Shown: positions 6,047 through 13,538 of the stretch, piece after piece | Layout of the letters: each line of letters starts with the position of its first letter | Position numbering within the stretch: the first letter of the stretch is position 1 | Source: a virus | DNA: 21,913 bases | IMG/VR virus record: IMGVR_UViG_3300030328_005092 | Coordinates: 1-21,913 of that record | Direction: 5' to 3' (one strand) | The notes under the pieces: model-generated | The model's database searches: none | Told to the model about the DNA's origin: nothing | The model's input: only the letters and a program-made list of their open reading frames with translations | Made by a program: the position numbers and the translations under genes

Positions 6047-6060
6047 GTATGGCTCATACT
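6019..6060 (+). promoter_or_regulatory. Candidate programmed -1 ribosomal frameshift element (gp26/57-codon ORF)
   Basis: Four elements occur in order. A Shine-Dalgarno-like GGAGGG (6019-6024) lies 9 nt upstream of the slip site. A canonical heptamer T TTT TTC (6034-6040) is in gp26 phase. A 5-nt spacer follows (6041-6045). Then comes a hairpin AGTATG-GCT-CATACT (6046-6060) with a perfect 6-bp stem. The gp26 stop is at 6044-6046. After a -1 slip, reading continues His-Leu-Ser and then the whole 57-codon ORF, giving a 298-aa fusion. The spacing resembles the E. coli dnaX signal. Confidence 0.65.
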
Positions 6061-6222
6061 AATCTTGAGTCATACTATAAGATAAATTTTGCCTTGGTTC
6101 AGCATCATAAATACTCTTTAACAGAGATTGAAAATATGATTCCTTGGGAAAAGGAAGTCTATGTAACTTTATTGAAACAGTACATTGAGGAAGAAAATTT
6201 AAAGAAAGAACAAAGTGGCTAA
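6049..6222 (+). CDS. 57-aa protein in gp51 position; probably also made as gp26 -1 frameshift extension
   Basis: The ORF from ATG 6049 encodes MAHTNLESYYKINFALVQHH followed by KYSLTEIENMIPWEKEVYVT and a Glu/Lys-rich helix. It is helical, with IPWEKEVYVTLLKQYI as the best motif. That style (xPWExxxYxxLL) is familiar from tail-assembly chaperone second frames, where a small Pro-Trp-Glu segment precedes a helix. In T4 the gene next to gp26 is gp51, a 249-aa hub assembly catalyst. This is far shorter, so orthology is unproven. It starts 2 nt after the gp26 stop, in the -1 frame, with no proper Shine-Dalgarno, and its ATG is inside a hairpin. Both facts favour frameshift expression or reinitiation. 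The end overlaps the next GTG by 8 nt. Confidence 0.75.
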   Translation: MAHTNLESYYKINFALVQHHKYSLTEIENMIPWEKEVYVTLLKQYIEEENLKKEQSG

Positions 6223-7375
6223 CGTAACAATTTCAGGTACACCAAATACAAATAAAGTAAATACCTCTAAATTTATGGGTTCTGCTTTTGCAGCAGGAAG
6301 TGCTTTGTCAAAAAGAGTTTCTAGCCAAGAAAAGAAACTTACTACACTTAAAAATATAGTAAAACTCCAAAAACTGAATATTGAGGACTTAAAACATAAA
6401 GAATCTGGAGAGGAAGGTTTAAAAGAAGAATTACAAGAAACAAATAGTGTTATACAAGATATTGGTAATGCATTAGCATTAGATTTTTCTAATAGAATTA
6501 CAGAACAGAAAGCTGCTAATAAAAATTTAAAATTACAGGTAGATCAAGATAAAAAAGCAGATGCAGAAGAAAAATTAGAATCTAGGAAAATAAAAGGATT
6601 AGGTGGTCTTTTTGGTAAAGGAAAGGGAGATGAAGAAAAAGGTGGTGGATTAAAACTAGGTGGTATATTTGAAGCAATTAAACTTATTGGTACTGGTATT
6701 GCAATTAATGCATTATGGCCTAAGTTAGAAAAAATATTCGAATGGTCAATAGAAAATTTTGATAAGATATTAATTGTTGCAGGTGGAATATTTGCAGGTG
6801 GAGCATTACTTTCTTTAGCTGGTGCATTAGGTTCGTTAATTACCATTGCTAAATTTTTAGCAAGTCCTCTTGCAATAGGTGCATTATTGTTCACCTTTGG
6901 TGCATGGGGTGGTATGTTTATGGGTACAAGCACCACAACTCAGAGAATTGATAAAAGTGTAGAAACACTGGGTAAAAAAGCTACCATTGCATTATTAAAA
7001 GGACAATTAGAACAGATAGAATCTGGTAAGGCTCCGTTTGATCCTATGGATCCCTTTAACTGGGAGAAGAAAAAGGAGATATTAGAACAAATTGAAAGAT
7101 TAGAAAAAGGTACAATTAAAGGGAAAAAAGTAAAAGGTCCAAAAATTGATGCAGATCTAATAATAGAGGAGTCATTGAATGATAAGGATTTATTTGAGCA
7201 ACTTACTTCAGATACTGGTATTGATGTTAGTGAAATTACTTTAGATCCAAAATATATTAGTAATGGAGAAAAAGATGTTAACCTTAATGATACAACTGAA
7301 GTAGCATATCATTCTTCTGTAAATGATACTAATTCTTATATGTTTGAGACACCAAAATTACATGGGATAGGTTAA
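6215..7375 (+). CDS. Tape-measure/gp29-position structural protein with membrane-like segments
   Basis: This 386-aa protein belongs to no family I can name. Residues ~32-125 are helical and highly charged (LSKRVSSQEKKLTTLKNIVK and onward), likely coiled coil. A Gly/Lys-rich linker (~127-147) follows. Three hydrophobic segments come next: ~149-168 (IFEAIKLIGTGIAINALW), ~184-212 (ILIVAGGIFAGGALLSLAGA and onward) and ~214-236. The remainder is polar. Coiled coil plus internal hydrophobic helices directly after a gp26/frameshift cassette and before gp27 is what a short tape-measure protein looks like. T4 has gp29 near here. No sequence match to gp29 is evident. The GTG start overlaps the previous ORF. 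The first ATG would remove 20 residues. Confidence 0.8.
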   Translation: MANVTISGTPNTNKVNTSKFMGSAFAAGSALSKRVSSQEKKLTTLKNIVKLQKLNIEDLKHKESGEEGLKEELQETNSVIQDIGNALALDFSNRITEQKAANKNLKLQVDQDKKADAEEKLESRKIKGLGGLFGKGKGDEEKGGGLKLGGIFEAIKLIGTGIAINALWPKLEKIFEWSIENFDKILIVAGGIFAGGALLSLAGALGSLITIAKFLASPLAIGALLFTFGAWGGMFMGTSTTTQRIDKSVETLGKKATIALLKGQLEQIESGKAPFDPMDPFNWEKKKEILEQIERLEKGTIKGKKVKGPKIDADLIIEESLNDKDLFEQLTSDTGIDVSEITLDPKYISNGEKDVNLNDTTEVAYHSSVNDTNSYMFETPKLHGIG

Positions 7376-7379
7376 AGAG

Positions 7380-8414
7380 ATGCCATTACCAGCAGTAGCA
7401 GTAGGAATAGCGAAAGTAGGAGCCATTATTGGTAAAGGAGCAATGGCAGCAGGAAAGGGAATTGCTGCTGGTGCAAAGGCTGGTGCAAAGATTGGTTCTT
7501 CTGTTGCAAGAAGTGGTGCAAAGATTGGTTCTTCTGCTCTAAAAACTGGATCTCGCACCGTAAAGGGTAGTGCAAAAAGTGCTAAGAATTTAAAAATATC
7601 TGTACGAAAGATTAGGAATGTTCTTAATAAAAAAAATAAGAGATTATCTAATTTAAAAAAGATAAATGTAAGAGATCAGTTTAAATTAATTTCACAACAG
7701 AAAAAACGACTTGCAGCAAAAAAATTAAAATCTCCCTTATCAGCACTACTTGCACCTCTTGGTGGAATAGCAAAAATTGGTTCTAAGATATTTGATGCTT
7801 TCAAATTTCTTTTACTTGGAATTGGATTTACTGCTTTATGGGAAAATGCTTCTAAAATAGCAGAAGTTTTGAGTAATTTTTATAAACGTTTAGTTTCTTG
7901 GTGGGATAATTCAGAAAATAGACAACTGCGTAAGAATATTGCTGATGAATTTGAGAAAATTGATATGGATAAGTTAGTGAAACAATTTAAACAATTGAAA
8001 GAATTGTCTGATGAATTACGAGTAAAACTTGCTCCTATCTTTGAAAAAGATAATGTGCTACTTAATAAAAAAGGAGAAATAGATCCTAAAACTTTTATAG
8101 AAGATGAAGATAATCCAGATGAGACGTTAAGATTTGGTGAGACATTTAGTAGTGAAGACGATCTTTCTGTTGGTCCTACTGATGATCAAGAGAGAATTGA
8201 TACTTATTATGTTGATCAGAATGGACATGTAAGATTGAAAGAAGATAATTCTAGACCTTGGGGATCTAGATTTATTAATAAAGAAGGTCTAGAGAGAAAA
8301 GATTATACTCCAATTAGTTCAATAAAAAAGGATGATAAAATTAGTCTATTAAATAGTAATGGTTCAAAGAAAAATAAAGTGATTATTGTAAAACAACCTA
8401 TAATTTATACTTAA
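7380..8414 (+). CDS. Second tape-measure/hub-like structural protein, possible paralogue of the preceding gene
   Basis: This 344-aa protein starts with ~60 Ala/Gly/Lys-rich residues (VGAIIGKGAMAAGKGIAAGA and onward) containing a repeated AKIGSS unit. A very basic segment follows (~65-118). Next is a hydrophobic stretch ~123-156, IFDAFKFLLLGIGFTALW, which resembles IFEAIKLIGTGIAINALW in the preceding protein. Then come a coiled-coil-like region (~160-225) and an acidic, polar C-terminal third. The shared basic or coiled N-terminus and hydrophobic ALW motif suggest the two genes are diverged duplicates working in the tail tube or hub. Function is inferred from position next to gp27. An AAAGAG lies just before the ATG, 4 nt after the previous stop. 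Confidence 0.78.
   Translation: MPLPAVAVGIAKVGAIIGKGAMAAGKGIAAGAKAGAKIGSSVARSGAKIGSSALKTGSRTVKGSAKSAKNLKISVRKIRNVLNKKNKRLSNLKKINVRDQFKLISQQKKRLAAKKLKSPLSALLAPLGGIAKIGSKIFDAFKFLLLGIGFTALWENASKIAEVLSNFYKRLVSWWDNSENRQLRKNIADEFEKIDMDKLVKQFKQLKELSDELRVKLAPIFEKDNVLLNKKGEIDPKTFIEDEDNPDETLRFGETFSSEDDLSVGPTDDQERIDTYYVDQNGHVRLKEDNSRPWGSRFINKEGLERKDYTPISSIKKDDKISLLNSNGSKKNKVIIVKQPIIYT
7481..7536 (+). repeat. 23-bp direct repeat, period 33 bp
   Basis: Positions 7481-7503 and 7514-7536 are identical and encode the repeated GAKIGSS unit of the Ala/Gly-rich N-terminus. Perfect identity at the DNA level indicates a recent local duplication. Confidence 0.8.
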
Positions 8415-8415
8415 A

Positions 8416-9669
8416 ATGGAAGGTAGTGCGGCACGTGCATCCATCTACGAAAAGATGGTAATTAATAAAGATGGTAAGACTGCTAATCTTATAGGTAAAA
8501 CTGTAAGTTTTGATTACTATGAGAGTTTATATTCTCCAGAAATAACTGGTTCTTTAATATTCTTTGATGCTGGTGCATCTATTGAAGCAGGAAAAGAACA
8601 GGATACGCAGGAAAGAAAGGGAAGTATTAAAAATTCATTACCTATTACTGGATCTGAAGAGGTACAAGTAAAAATTAGATCTAAGTCTGGGGTTTTAAGT
8701 ATTCCTTTTACAGTTAATGGTGCTCCAATTTTAAGTCAAGAATCACAACGTGAAGGTGTTTATCTATCACTTAAATCTAAATCAACTTATGAAAATTTAG
8801 ATATTAAAGATCCATCTAAGAAGTATACGGGAAGGATTAGTGATACTGTTAAAAAAATACTTCAAGATCTTAATATATCAAAAATGCAAGTAGACCCTAC
8901 ACAAAATAATTATGATTTTTATTCTTCAGGAAAAGGTGGATTAGATATAATAAATGATTTGTGTAGAAGATCTATTCCTGAAAATGGTGATCCTGCTTAT
9001 TTCTTTTATGAAACACAAGATGGATTTAACTTTAGAGGTATAGATAATCTTATTTCTGAAGATCCAGTAGAGACTTATACTTATGTTGCTGGTCTTAAGG
9101 CAAATCTTGATAATGATCAGAATGATTATAGGATTGTATTACCACCTAATATTTTAAAAGATCAGGATGTGGAAAAGGCATTAAAATATTATAGTAGTCG
9201 TAATGTATTCTTTAATCCTCAGAATCTTAAAGTTGAAGAACCTAAGATATATTCACTAAAAGAAGATAAGGTTAAAAAACTTTTAGGAAAGAAAGTTCCA
9301 TTTGAAGATAAGATAAAGAATTATAGTACAACTAATTATCAGGTTTTGGATATAGGTAGTACTGATCCTGATAGTTTAACACCTAATAATGATCCACGAG
9401 AATGGCAAGCAAAATCTCCTATGAGATATAACCTTCTTCATTCTCAACTGGTTGAGATTCAGGTTCCTTGTAATTTAAAATTACGAGCTGGTAATATAAT
9501 TAGAGTTGAAGTTCAAAGACAAGGTGAAGTAGCAATGGGTGGTGTTGATCAACAACAAAGTGGTAATTATTTAATTCTACATCTCTGCCATCATTTTGAT
9601 ACTGAACGATCTTTTACTTCAATGACTTTATGCCGTGATGCTTACGGACTCTACACTAATAACAAATAG
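8416..9669 (+). CDS. 27: gp27-like baseplate hub protein
   Basis: This 417-aa protein (T4 gp27 is 391 aa) has the profile of the gp27/VgrG hub family as found in cyanophages. An N-terminal beta domain contains LIGKTVSFDYYESLYSPEIT and GSLIFFDAG. A middle helical part has SDTVKKILQDLNISKMQVDP and GGLDIINDLCRR, followed by YFFYETQDGFNFRGID. The C-terminal barrel has MRYNLLHSQLVEIQVPCNLK, LRAGNIIRVEV and LCHHFDTERSFTSMTLCRD. The AYFFYET...F.FR and L.AG..I.V patterns recur across gp27, Mu gp44 and VgrG proteins. In T4 the gp27 trimer is the socket that holds gp5 and docks the tube. Here it directly precedes the gp5-like gene. No Shine-Dalgarno is visible, so coupling to upstream translation is likely. 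Confidence 0.85.
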   Translation: MEGSAARASIYEKMVINKDGKTANLIGKTVSFDYYESLYSPEITGSLIFFDAGASIEAGKEQDTQERKGSIKNSLPITGSEEVQVKIRSKSGVLSIPFTVNGAPILSQESQREGVYLSLKSKSTYENLDIKDPSKKYTGRISDTVKKILQDLNISKMQVDPTQNNYDFYSSGKGGLDIINDLCRRSIPENGDPAYFFYETQDGFNFRGIDNLISEDPVETYTYVAGLKANLDNDQNDYRIVLPPNILKDQDVEKALKYYSSRNVFFNPQNLKVEEPKIYSLKEDKVKKLLGKKVPFEDKIKNYSTTNYQVLDIGSTDPDSLTPNNDPREWQAKSPMRYNLLHSQLVEIQVPCNLKLRAGNIIRVEVQRQGEVAMGGVDQQQSGNYLILHLCHHFDTERSFTSMTLCRDAYGLYTNNK

Positions 9670-9671
9670 AT

Positions 9672-10979
9672 ATGAGTGATACTAATACTACTACATTTTT
9701 TGGAAAAGACGGACTCCATCCTTTTATAGGAAAGATCGTTAAGTTTGATGCACAGAAAAATTTGGTTCAAGGTCAGTCTTGGGGGTGGAGATATAAAGTC
9801 CGTATGATAGGAGATTTCTCAGAAAAGGATAGTGTGGATGATGCACAGGTTTATACTGCTTCTACATTGTTACCTCCAACTAGTGGAACAGGTGGAGGTG
9901 GTAGAACTTCGACTGTTAAATTAGTACAGGGTGATATGGTTTTTGGTCTATTTTTAGCACCTAATAAAGGATTCCCCGTTATCTTAGCAGCTTTTCCTAG
10001 AACAAAAGATACAAAAGATACTGGAGGTAAGTTTGGTATTAATAGTGGATTTTTTGGAAAATTACTAAAAGGATTAACTGAAGGTCAAGAATATTCTGGT
10101 CAAGATCAGATGGTTACACCTAAAGTAAGAGAGCAAGGAGAGAAAGGTGGTGGTAAAACAAAAGCTGTTCCTGAGGAAAAATTAGGTGATATTAAAGACG
10201 GACAAAATTCAGATGAGAATGCAGTGGATGCATTACCTGAACCAAAAACTCCATTACTGCGAAGTGCTTTTGAGTTTTTTACTGGTCAAGAGTTAGAAAA
10301 GGATGTTCCTATGAAGGATGCTATTGTGAATCAACTTGAAAAGAATTTTCCTAATATATCTAATATTCCAGGTACTTTAAAGGGTATAGCAAATGATGAG
10401 GAAATACAGAAAAAGATTGGATATCAAGCTGGAAAATTGAAAAAAATAGGAGATGAGTTTCTTAAATCTAATGAAGTAAAAAATATTCGTAATGATTTGG
10501 AAATTTTATTTTCAAATCCCAATGCTAAAGGAAATCCATTAGGACTAGGAAATCCGTTAATAGATCCAAAAGATGCAGCAAAAGATAAAGAGCAGAAAAG
10601 ATTGGATAAAATACTGGATAATGAAAATGCAAACTGGAGGAGTAATTATTCTAGTTATGAAGCTACAGGAAATGTTGTTGATGACAACGCAGAACCACAA
10701 GATATTCATAGTATAGCTAATGGTTCTGTTATCAGCTTTATTAGCTATGCTCATGGTCTATTGGATACGTATAGAACAAAATTTAATGCATTAAAATATT
10801 TCGAACAAAATCCAAATGATCCGACTATTGGTGGACGTTATAATGCAAATCAGGGACCAACTTTGGTTGTAAGGCATTTCAATACTGCAAAGAAAAAACT
10901 GATACGGATGAGGGATGAAAACCCTAAAGTTATTGCTGCTATGAGCTCATCTGCTAGAAATTTTATTAATTCACTATAA
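9672..10979 (+). CDS. 5: gp5-like baseplate hub OB-fold protein lacking lysozyme and beta-helix domains
   Basis: This 435-aa protein has an N-terminal OB-fold domain (~15-112) comparable to T4 gp5N: FIGKIVKFDA, WRYKVRMIGDFSEKD, then LVQGDMVFGLFLAPNKGFPV followed by ILAAFPR, paralleling T4 FVGVVEDRMDP and GTRVYGHFLD...NGIVLG. T4 gp5 continues with a lysozyme and a C-terminal triple-stranded beta-helix. Here neither is present. The rest is polar, Lys/Glu-rich and mostly helical, with no catalytic motif I can identify. It would sit on the gp27 trimer as the hub centre. A beta-helix protein is encoded separately at 12887. The start is 2 nt after the gp27 stop. The last codons contain the late promoter of the next gene. 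Confidence 0.8.
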   Translation: MSDTNTTTFFGKDGLHPFIGKIVKFDAQKNLVQGQSWGWRYKVRMIGDFSEKDSVDDAQVYTASTLLPPTSGTGGGGRTSTVKLVQGDMVFGLFLAPNKGFPVILAAFPRTKDTKDTGGKFGINSGFFGKLLKGLTEGQEYSGQDQMVTPKVREQGEKGGGKTKAVPEEKLGDIKDGQNSDENAVDALPEPKTPLLRSAFEFFTGQELEKDVPMKDAIVNQLEKNFPNISNIPGTLKGIANDEEIQKKIGYQAGKLKKIGDEFLKSNEVKNIRNDLEILFSNPNAKGNPLGLGNPLIDPKDAAKDKEQKRLDKILDNENANWRSNYSSYEATGNVVDDNAEPQDIHSIANGSVISFISYAHGLLDTYRTKFNALKYFEQNPNDPTIGGRYNANQGPTLVVRHFNTAKKKLIRMRDENPKVIAAMSSSARNFINSL

Positions 10980-10982
10980 ATA
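10975..10982 (+). promoter_or_regulatory. Perfect T4-type late promoter TATAAATA before the 624-aa gene
   Basis: An exact TATAAATA overlaps the TAA stop of the gp5-like gene and ends 27 nt before the next ATG. The 30-bp gap it opens into also carries AGGAG (10992-10996). Its position matches the box before gp26. Confidence 0.7.
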
Positions 10983-11009
10983 ATATATACCAGGAGACTA
11001 CAATACATA

Positions 11010-12884
11010 ATGGCGACTAAAGTTAACGAGAAGCAGGAAAAGATTTTTATTCCAGCTACACCACCATCTTCTACTAGTCTTAATAGAAGACAAATTAGAG
11101 CTTATAAATCTCTTATTCAAGATAATCCTCTTAGTGAACAATGGCAGGACAAAATTAAAGAAATTCAAAAAGCATATCCTGCTCGTCTTGGAGGTATAAA
11201 ACCATTAACTTCAGAGCAAATTAATGCATTGTCTGAGGAAGAATATGAGGCTCGTGTTAATAGAATATCACAATATAATGCAATAGAAAATCCTGATGTT
11301 AAACCAGTATCTATAACTAGTGGAATGAAAATTATTACTGCAAATCCTTGCAAGAGTAATTTCTTTGATGATGTAGAAACTGAATTGGATAATTTTCTTA
11401 AGTTAGCAACTAGGGTCGATAATTTTGCTCTTGATCTTCCTGGTGAAATAAAAAATGTAGCAAAATTAATTAACACTTCATCTAAGGAATTTGTTACTAA
11501 AATTGGGAATGCACTTTCAGATTCAATGATTGGTTGGGTTAAAGATGGATTGGATGGAGTAGCAACAAAAATATTCAGTTCATTTTCTAAGTTTAATATA
11601 GCACTTCCAAAAGTTATTAATGCACAATCAGCTTTAATCAATCCAATCACAAAGTTATTCGGATCATTAGATTGTTTATCTGCTAAAGTAAGTGGTTCAC
11701 TACAAGGTTCTATTGAGGATATGTTAACTGGAATGGTGAAAAATGTATTGAATGGTGCTGCTTGTGCTGCTCAACAATTTATGGGTGCTTTAACTCAAAA
11801 AATTACAGGAATGATTGATAAGTTTGTTAGTCCTTTTACGTCTCCTTTAAGCAAAATCTTTGGAGGTGGTGGACTATTTGGTAAAGTAAGTGGTGTAAAG
11901 AATTTTATTGGTAATGTTAAAAATGGATTTAGTTTATTGGGTAAACTTAGAGATCCTTTTGGTTGTAAACCTCCAAAACCAAAATGTAAACCTGATGCGA
12001 TAACAGTTGATAAAGGTACTGGAGAGACTAAGAGTGGTGCTGAACAACAAGGAATTTTAGATAAAGTATTTGAGGGTGCTAATAATGCAATGACTGGACT
12101 TGAAAATACAAAGAAAGGAATTGTAAGTGGTATTACAAGTTCAATAAGTAATTTTGAAGAAGAATATGGACAATGGGAAATATTTGGTACTAAGGTTGGT
12201 GAAGCAACAGATCATGGATTAGGTACTGATTGTTATACTGGAAATATATTCAAGTGCGGTTTCCCTAAAGTTAAATTCTTTGGTGGAGATGGTGTGGGTG
12301 CTGCAGGAAAAGTTCTTCTTGGGAATTTTATAGATCGAATTGATTATAATGATATTTTTGCTGATGTTAAAAGTACTGCTGGTATTCTTGGTGTTGAAGT
12401 AACTGATCCTGGTGAAGGATATAGTGAAGAACCACTTGTAGAATTTACTGATAGTTGTGATCAAGGATATGGTGCTTTTGGTAAGGTAATTATTGATAAA
12501 AATGTAAATTCTCCTACTTATGGGCAAGTAGTGGACGTTGTTATAACTAGTGAGGGTGAAAATTATCCTATTGGTGAGACAAATGATCAAAGTCAGTTAT
12601 ATATTAGTAAGATTTTAATAGAAAATCCTGGAAAGGGATATGAAAATGCTTCAATAGAAGATGAATGTTTAACACTTAATGTTGAGGACGGAAGATGTGT
12701 TAGTGTTACTATCACTTGCCAGAAACCTTACAGCACTACACCAAGAATAGTAATTAAAAATCCTGGTACTGGTGCAGTATTACGTCCTATTATGTCACTA
12801 ACTAAGAATGAAACTCAGGAATCTCCAGTTTTACAGACTGTGGTTGATTGTGTGGGTGACTTCCCCATTGCAGGAGAGGATTAA
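11010..12884 (+). CDS. 624-aa structural protein of unknown function between hub and spike genes
   Basis: I do not recognise a family. The N-terminal ~110 residues are polar and helical. Residues ~125-310 are amphipathic or hydrophobic helices rich in Ala, Gly, Phe and Ile (MIDKFVSPFTSPLSKIFGGG), resembling a hub or membrane-active region. A short Cys-flanked Pro/Lys linker follows (CKPPKPKC, ~320). From ~455 the protein becomes beta-rich, with repeated turns DPGEGYSEEPLVEFTD, NPGKGYENAS and NPGTGAVLRPIM. These GxGY-type beta repeats occur in cyanophage fibre and virion proteins. The protein is unusually Cys-rich for this window (about 14). It has its own perfect late promoter. The next start is 2 nt downstream, so it is probably produced with the beta-helix protein, perhaps as its adaptor (inference). 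Confidence 0.8.
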   Translation: MATKVNEKQEKIFIPATPPSSTSLNRRQIRAYKSLIQDNPLSEQWQDKIKEIQKAYPARLGGIKPLTSEQINALSEEEYEARVNRISQYNAIENPDVKPVSITSGMKIITANPCKSNFFDDVETELDNFLKLATRVDNFALDLPGEIKNVAKLINTSSKEFVTKIGNALSDSMIGWVKDGLDGVATKIFSSFSKFNIALPKVINAQSALINPITKLFGSLDCLSAKVSGSLQGSIEDMLTGMVKNVLNGAACAAQQFMGALTQKITGMIDKFVSPFTSPLSKIFGGGGLFGKVSGVKNFIGNVKNGFSLLGKLRDPFGCKPPKPKCKPDAITVDKGTGETKSGAEQQGILDKVFEGANNAMTGLENTKKGIVSGITSSISNFEEEYGQWEIFGTKVGEATDHGLGTDCYTGNIFKCGFPKVKFFGGDGVGAAGKVLLGNFIDRIDYNDIFADVKSTAGILGVEVTDPGEGYSEEPLVEFTDSCDQGYGAFGKVIIDKNVNSPTYGQVVDVVITSEGENYPIGETNDQSQLYISKILIENPGKGYENASIEDECLTLNVEDGRCVSVTITCQKPYSTTPRIVIKNPGTGAVLRPIMSLTKNETQESPVLQTVVDCVGDFPIAGED

Positions 12885-12886
12885 TT

Positions 12887-13525
12887 ATGACCCAAGAGAA
12901 TCGTACTTGCGAAATAATTAATCAAAAATTAATAATTGAATCTGGGTCTGAAGCAATTGGACTACCTGGAAAGACTGCATATATTATTGAATCTCAAACT
13001 GAGGATGAAGTTCATTATAATCAGAGTTTGCATGAGGGTAGTGGTTTATCACGAATTTATGCCGAAAAAACACTACAGATAGAGGCAGGAGTTAAAAATA
13101 AACGTGCTGAAAAGAGTCTTGAATTAATATCTCATAATGGTGATATTGATCTTGTTTCACGAAAAACTGGAAATATTGGTCTTAGAGCTGCAGGAGGTAC
13201 TATTTGTTTAGAAGCTGATAATATCATATTAAAAGCACAAACTGAGATTACTATTGGAAATAAAAATAGAACTACTGATCAAATTAATCTTAATGCAAAA
13301 AAGATTCAAGTCTCACGTAATAATGGAAATTTGGGGGATTGGATGAAAATTAGTGATAGGTACAAATCGTTTATGAGTTCTTTTGTTACTAATAAAATAG
13401 GTAATATAGGGGCATCTGCTATTCCAGGAGGTCTTGGATCCGTTGCTGGAGCTGTTGCTACTGCCTATGGTGGTCCTGTTGCAGGTGCTGTAGCAGAATC
13501 AGCAGTCGATTCACTTACAAGTTAG
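12887..13525 (+). CDS. Stand-alone gp5C-like beta-helix spike protein
   Basis: This 212-aa protein has residues ~10-130 forming short alternating beta strands with regular spacing, such as KTLQIEAG, KSLELISHNGDIDLVSRK, GNIGLRAAGG, TICLEADNIILKAQTEITIG and INLNAKKIQV. This is the pattern of the triple-stranded beta-helix at the T4 gp5 C-terminus and VgrG spikes (strings like GDIxLxAxGGxIxLxA). Residues ~132-170 are polar. The last ~40 residues are Gly/Ala-rich and hydrophobic (AIPGGLGSVAGAVATAYGGP), which is unusual for a spike. The gp5-like OB protein upstream lacks a beta-helix, so I infer this supplies the membrane-piercing spike as a separate chain. AGGAGAGGA about 6 nt upstream is a good ribosome binding site. 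Confidence 0.72.
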   Translation: MTQENRTCEIINQKLIIESGSEAIGLPGKTAYIIESQTEDEVHYNQSLHEGSGLSRIYAEKTLQIEAGVKNKRAEKSLELISHNGDIDLVSRKTGNIGLRAAGGTICLEADNIILKAQTEITIGNKNRTTDQINLNAKKIQVSRNNGNLGDWMKISDRYKSFMSSFVTNKIGNIGASAIPGGLGSVAGAVATAYGGPVAGAVAESAVDSLTS

Positions 13526-13538
13526 GGGGTATATTCTA

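Noticed and set aside
6106-6113. CATAAATA inside the 57-codon ORF
   Set aside because: It is about 100 nt from the next GTG and within coding sequence; not at the spacing of the convincing late promoters.
6544-6936. 130-codon minus-strand ORF
   Set aside because: It lies wholly antisense to the 386-aa gene, has no ribosome binding site, and is Pro/Asn/Ile-rich as expected for the reverse of Gly/Ala/Leu coding.
9784-10979. Lysozyme domain in the gp5-like protein
   Set aside because: No T4-lysozyme-type catalytic Glu...Asp...Thr pattern is visible after the OB domain; the remainder is Lys/Glu-rich helix and linker.
11165-11650. 161-codon minus-strand ORF
   Set aside because: It is antisense to the 624-aa gene in a strongly + strand late cluster, with no promoter or plausible family; a shadow of the real gene.
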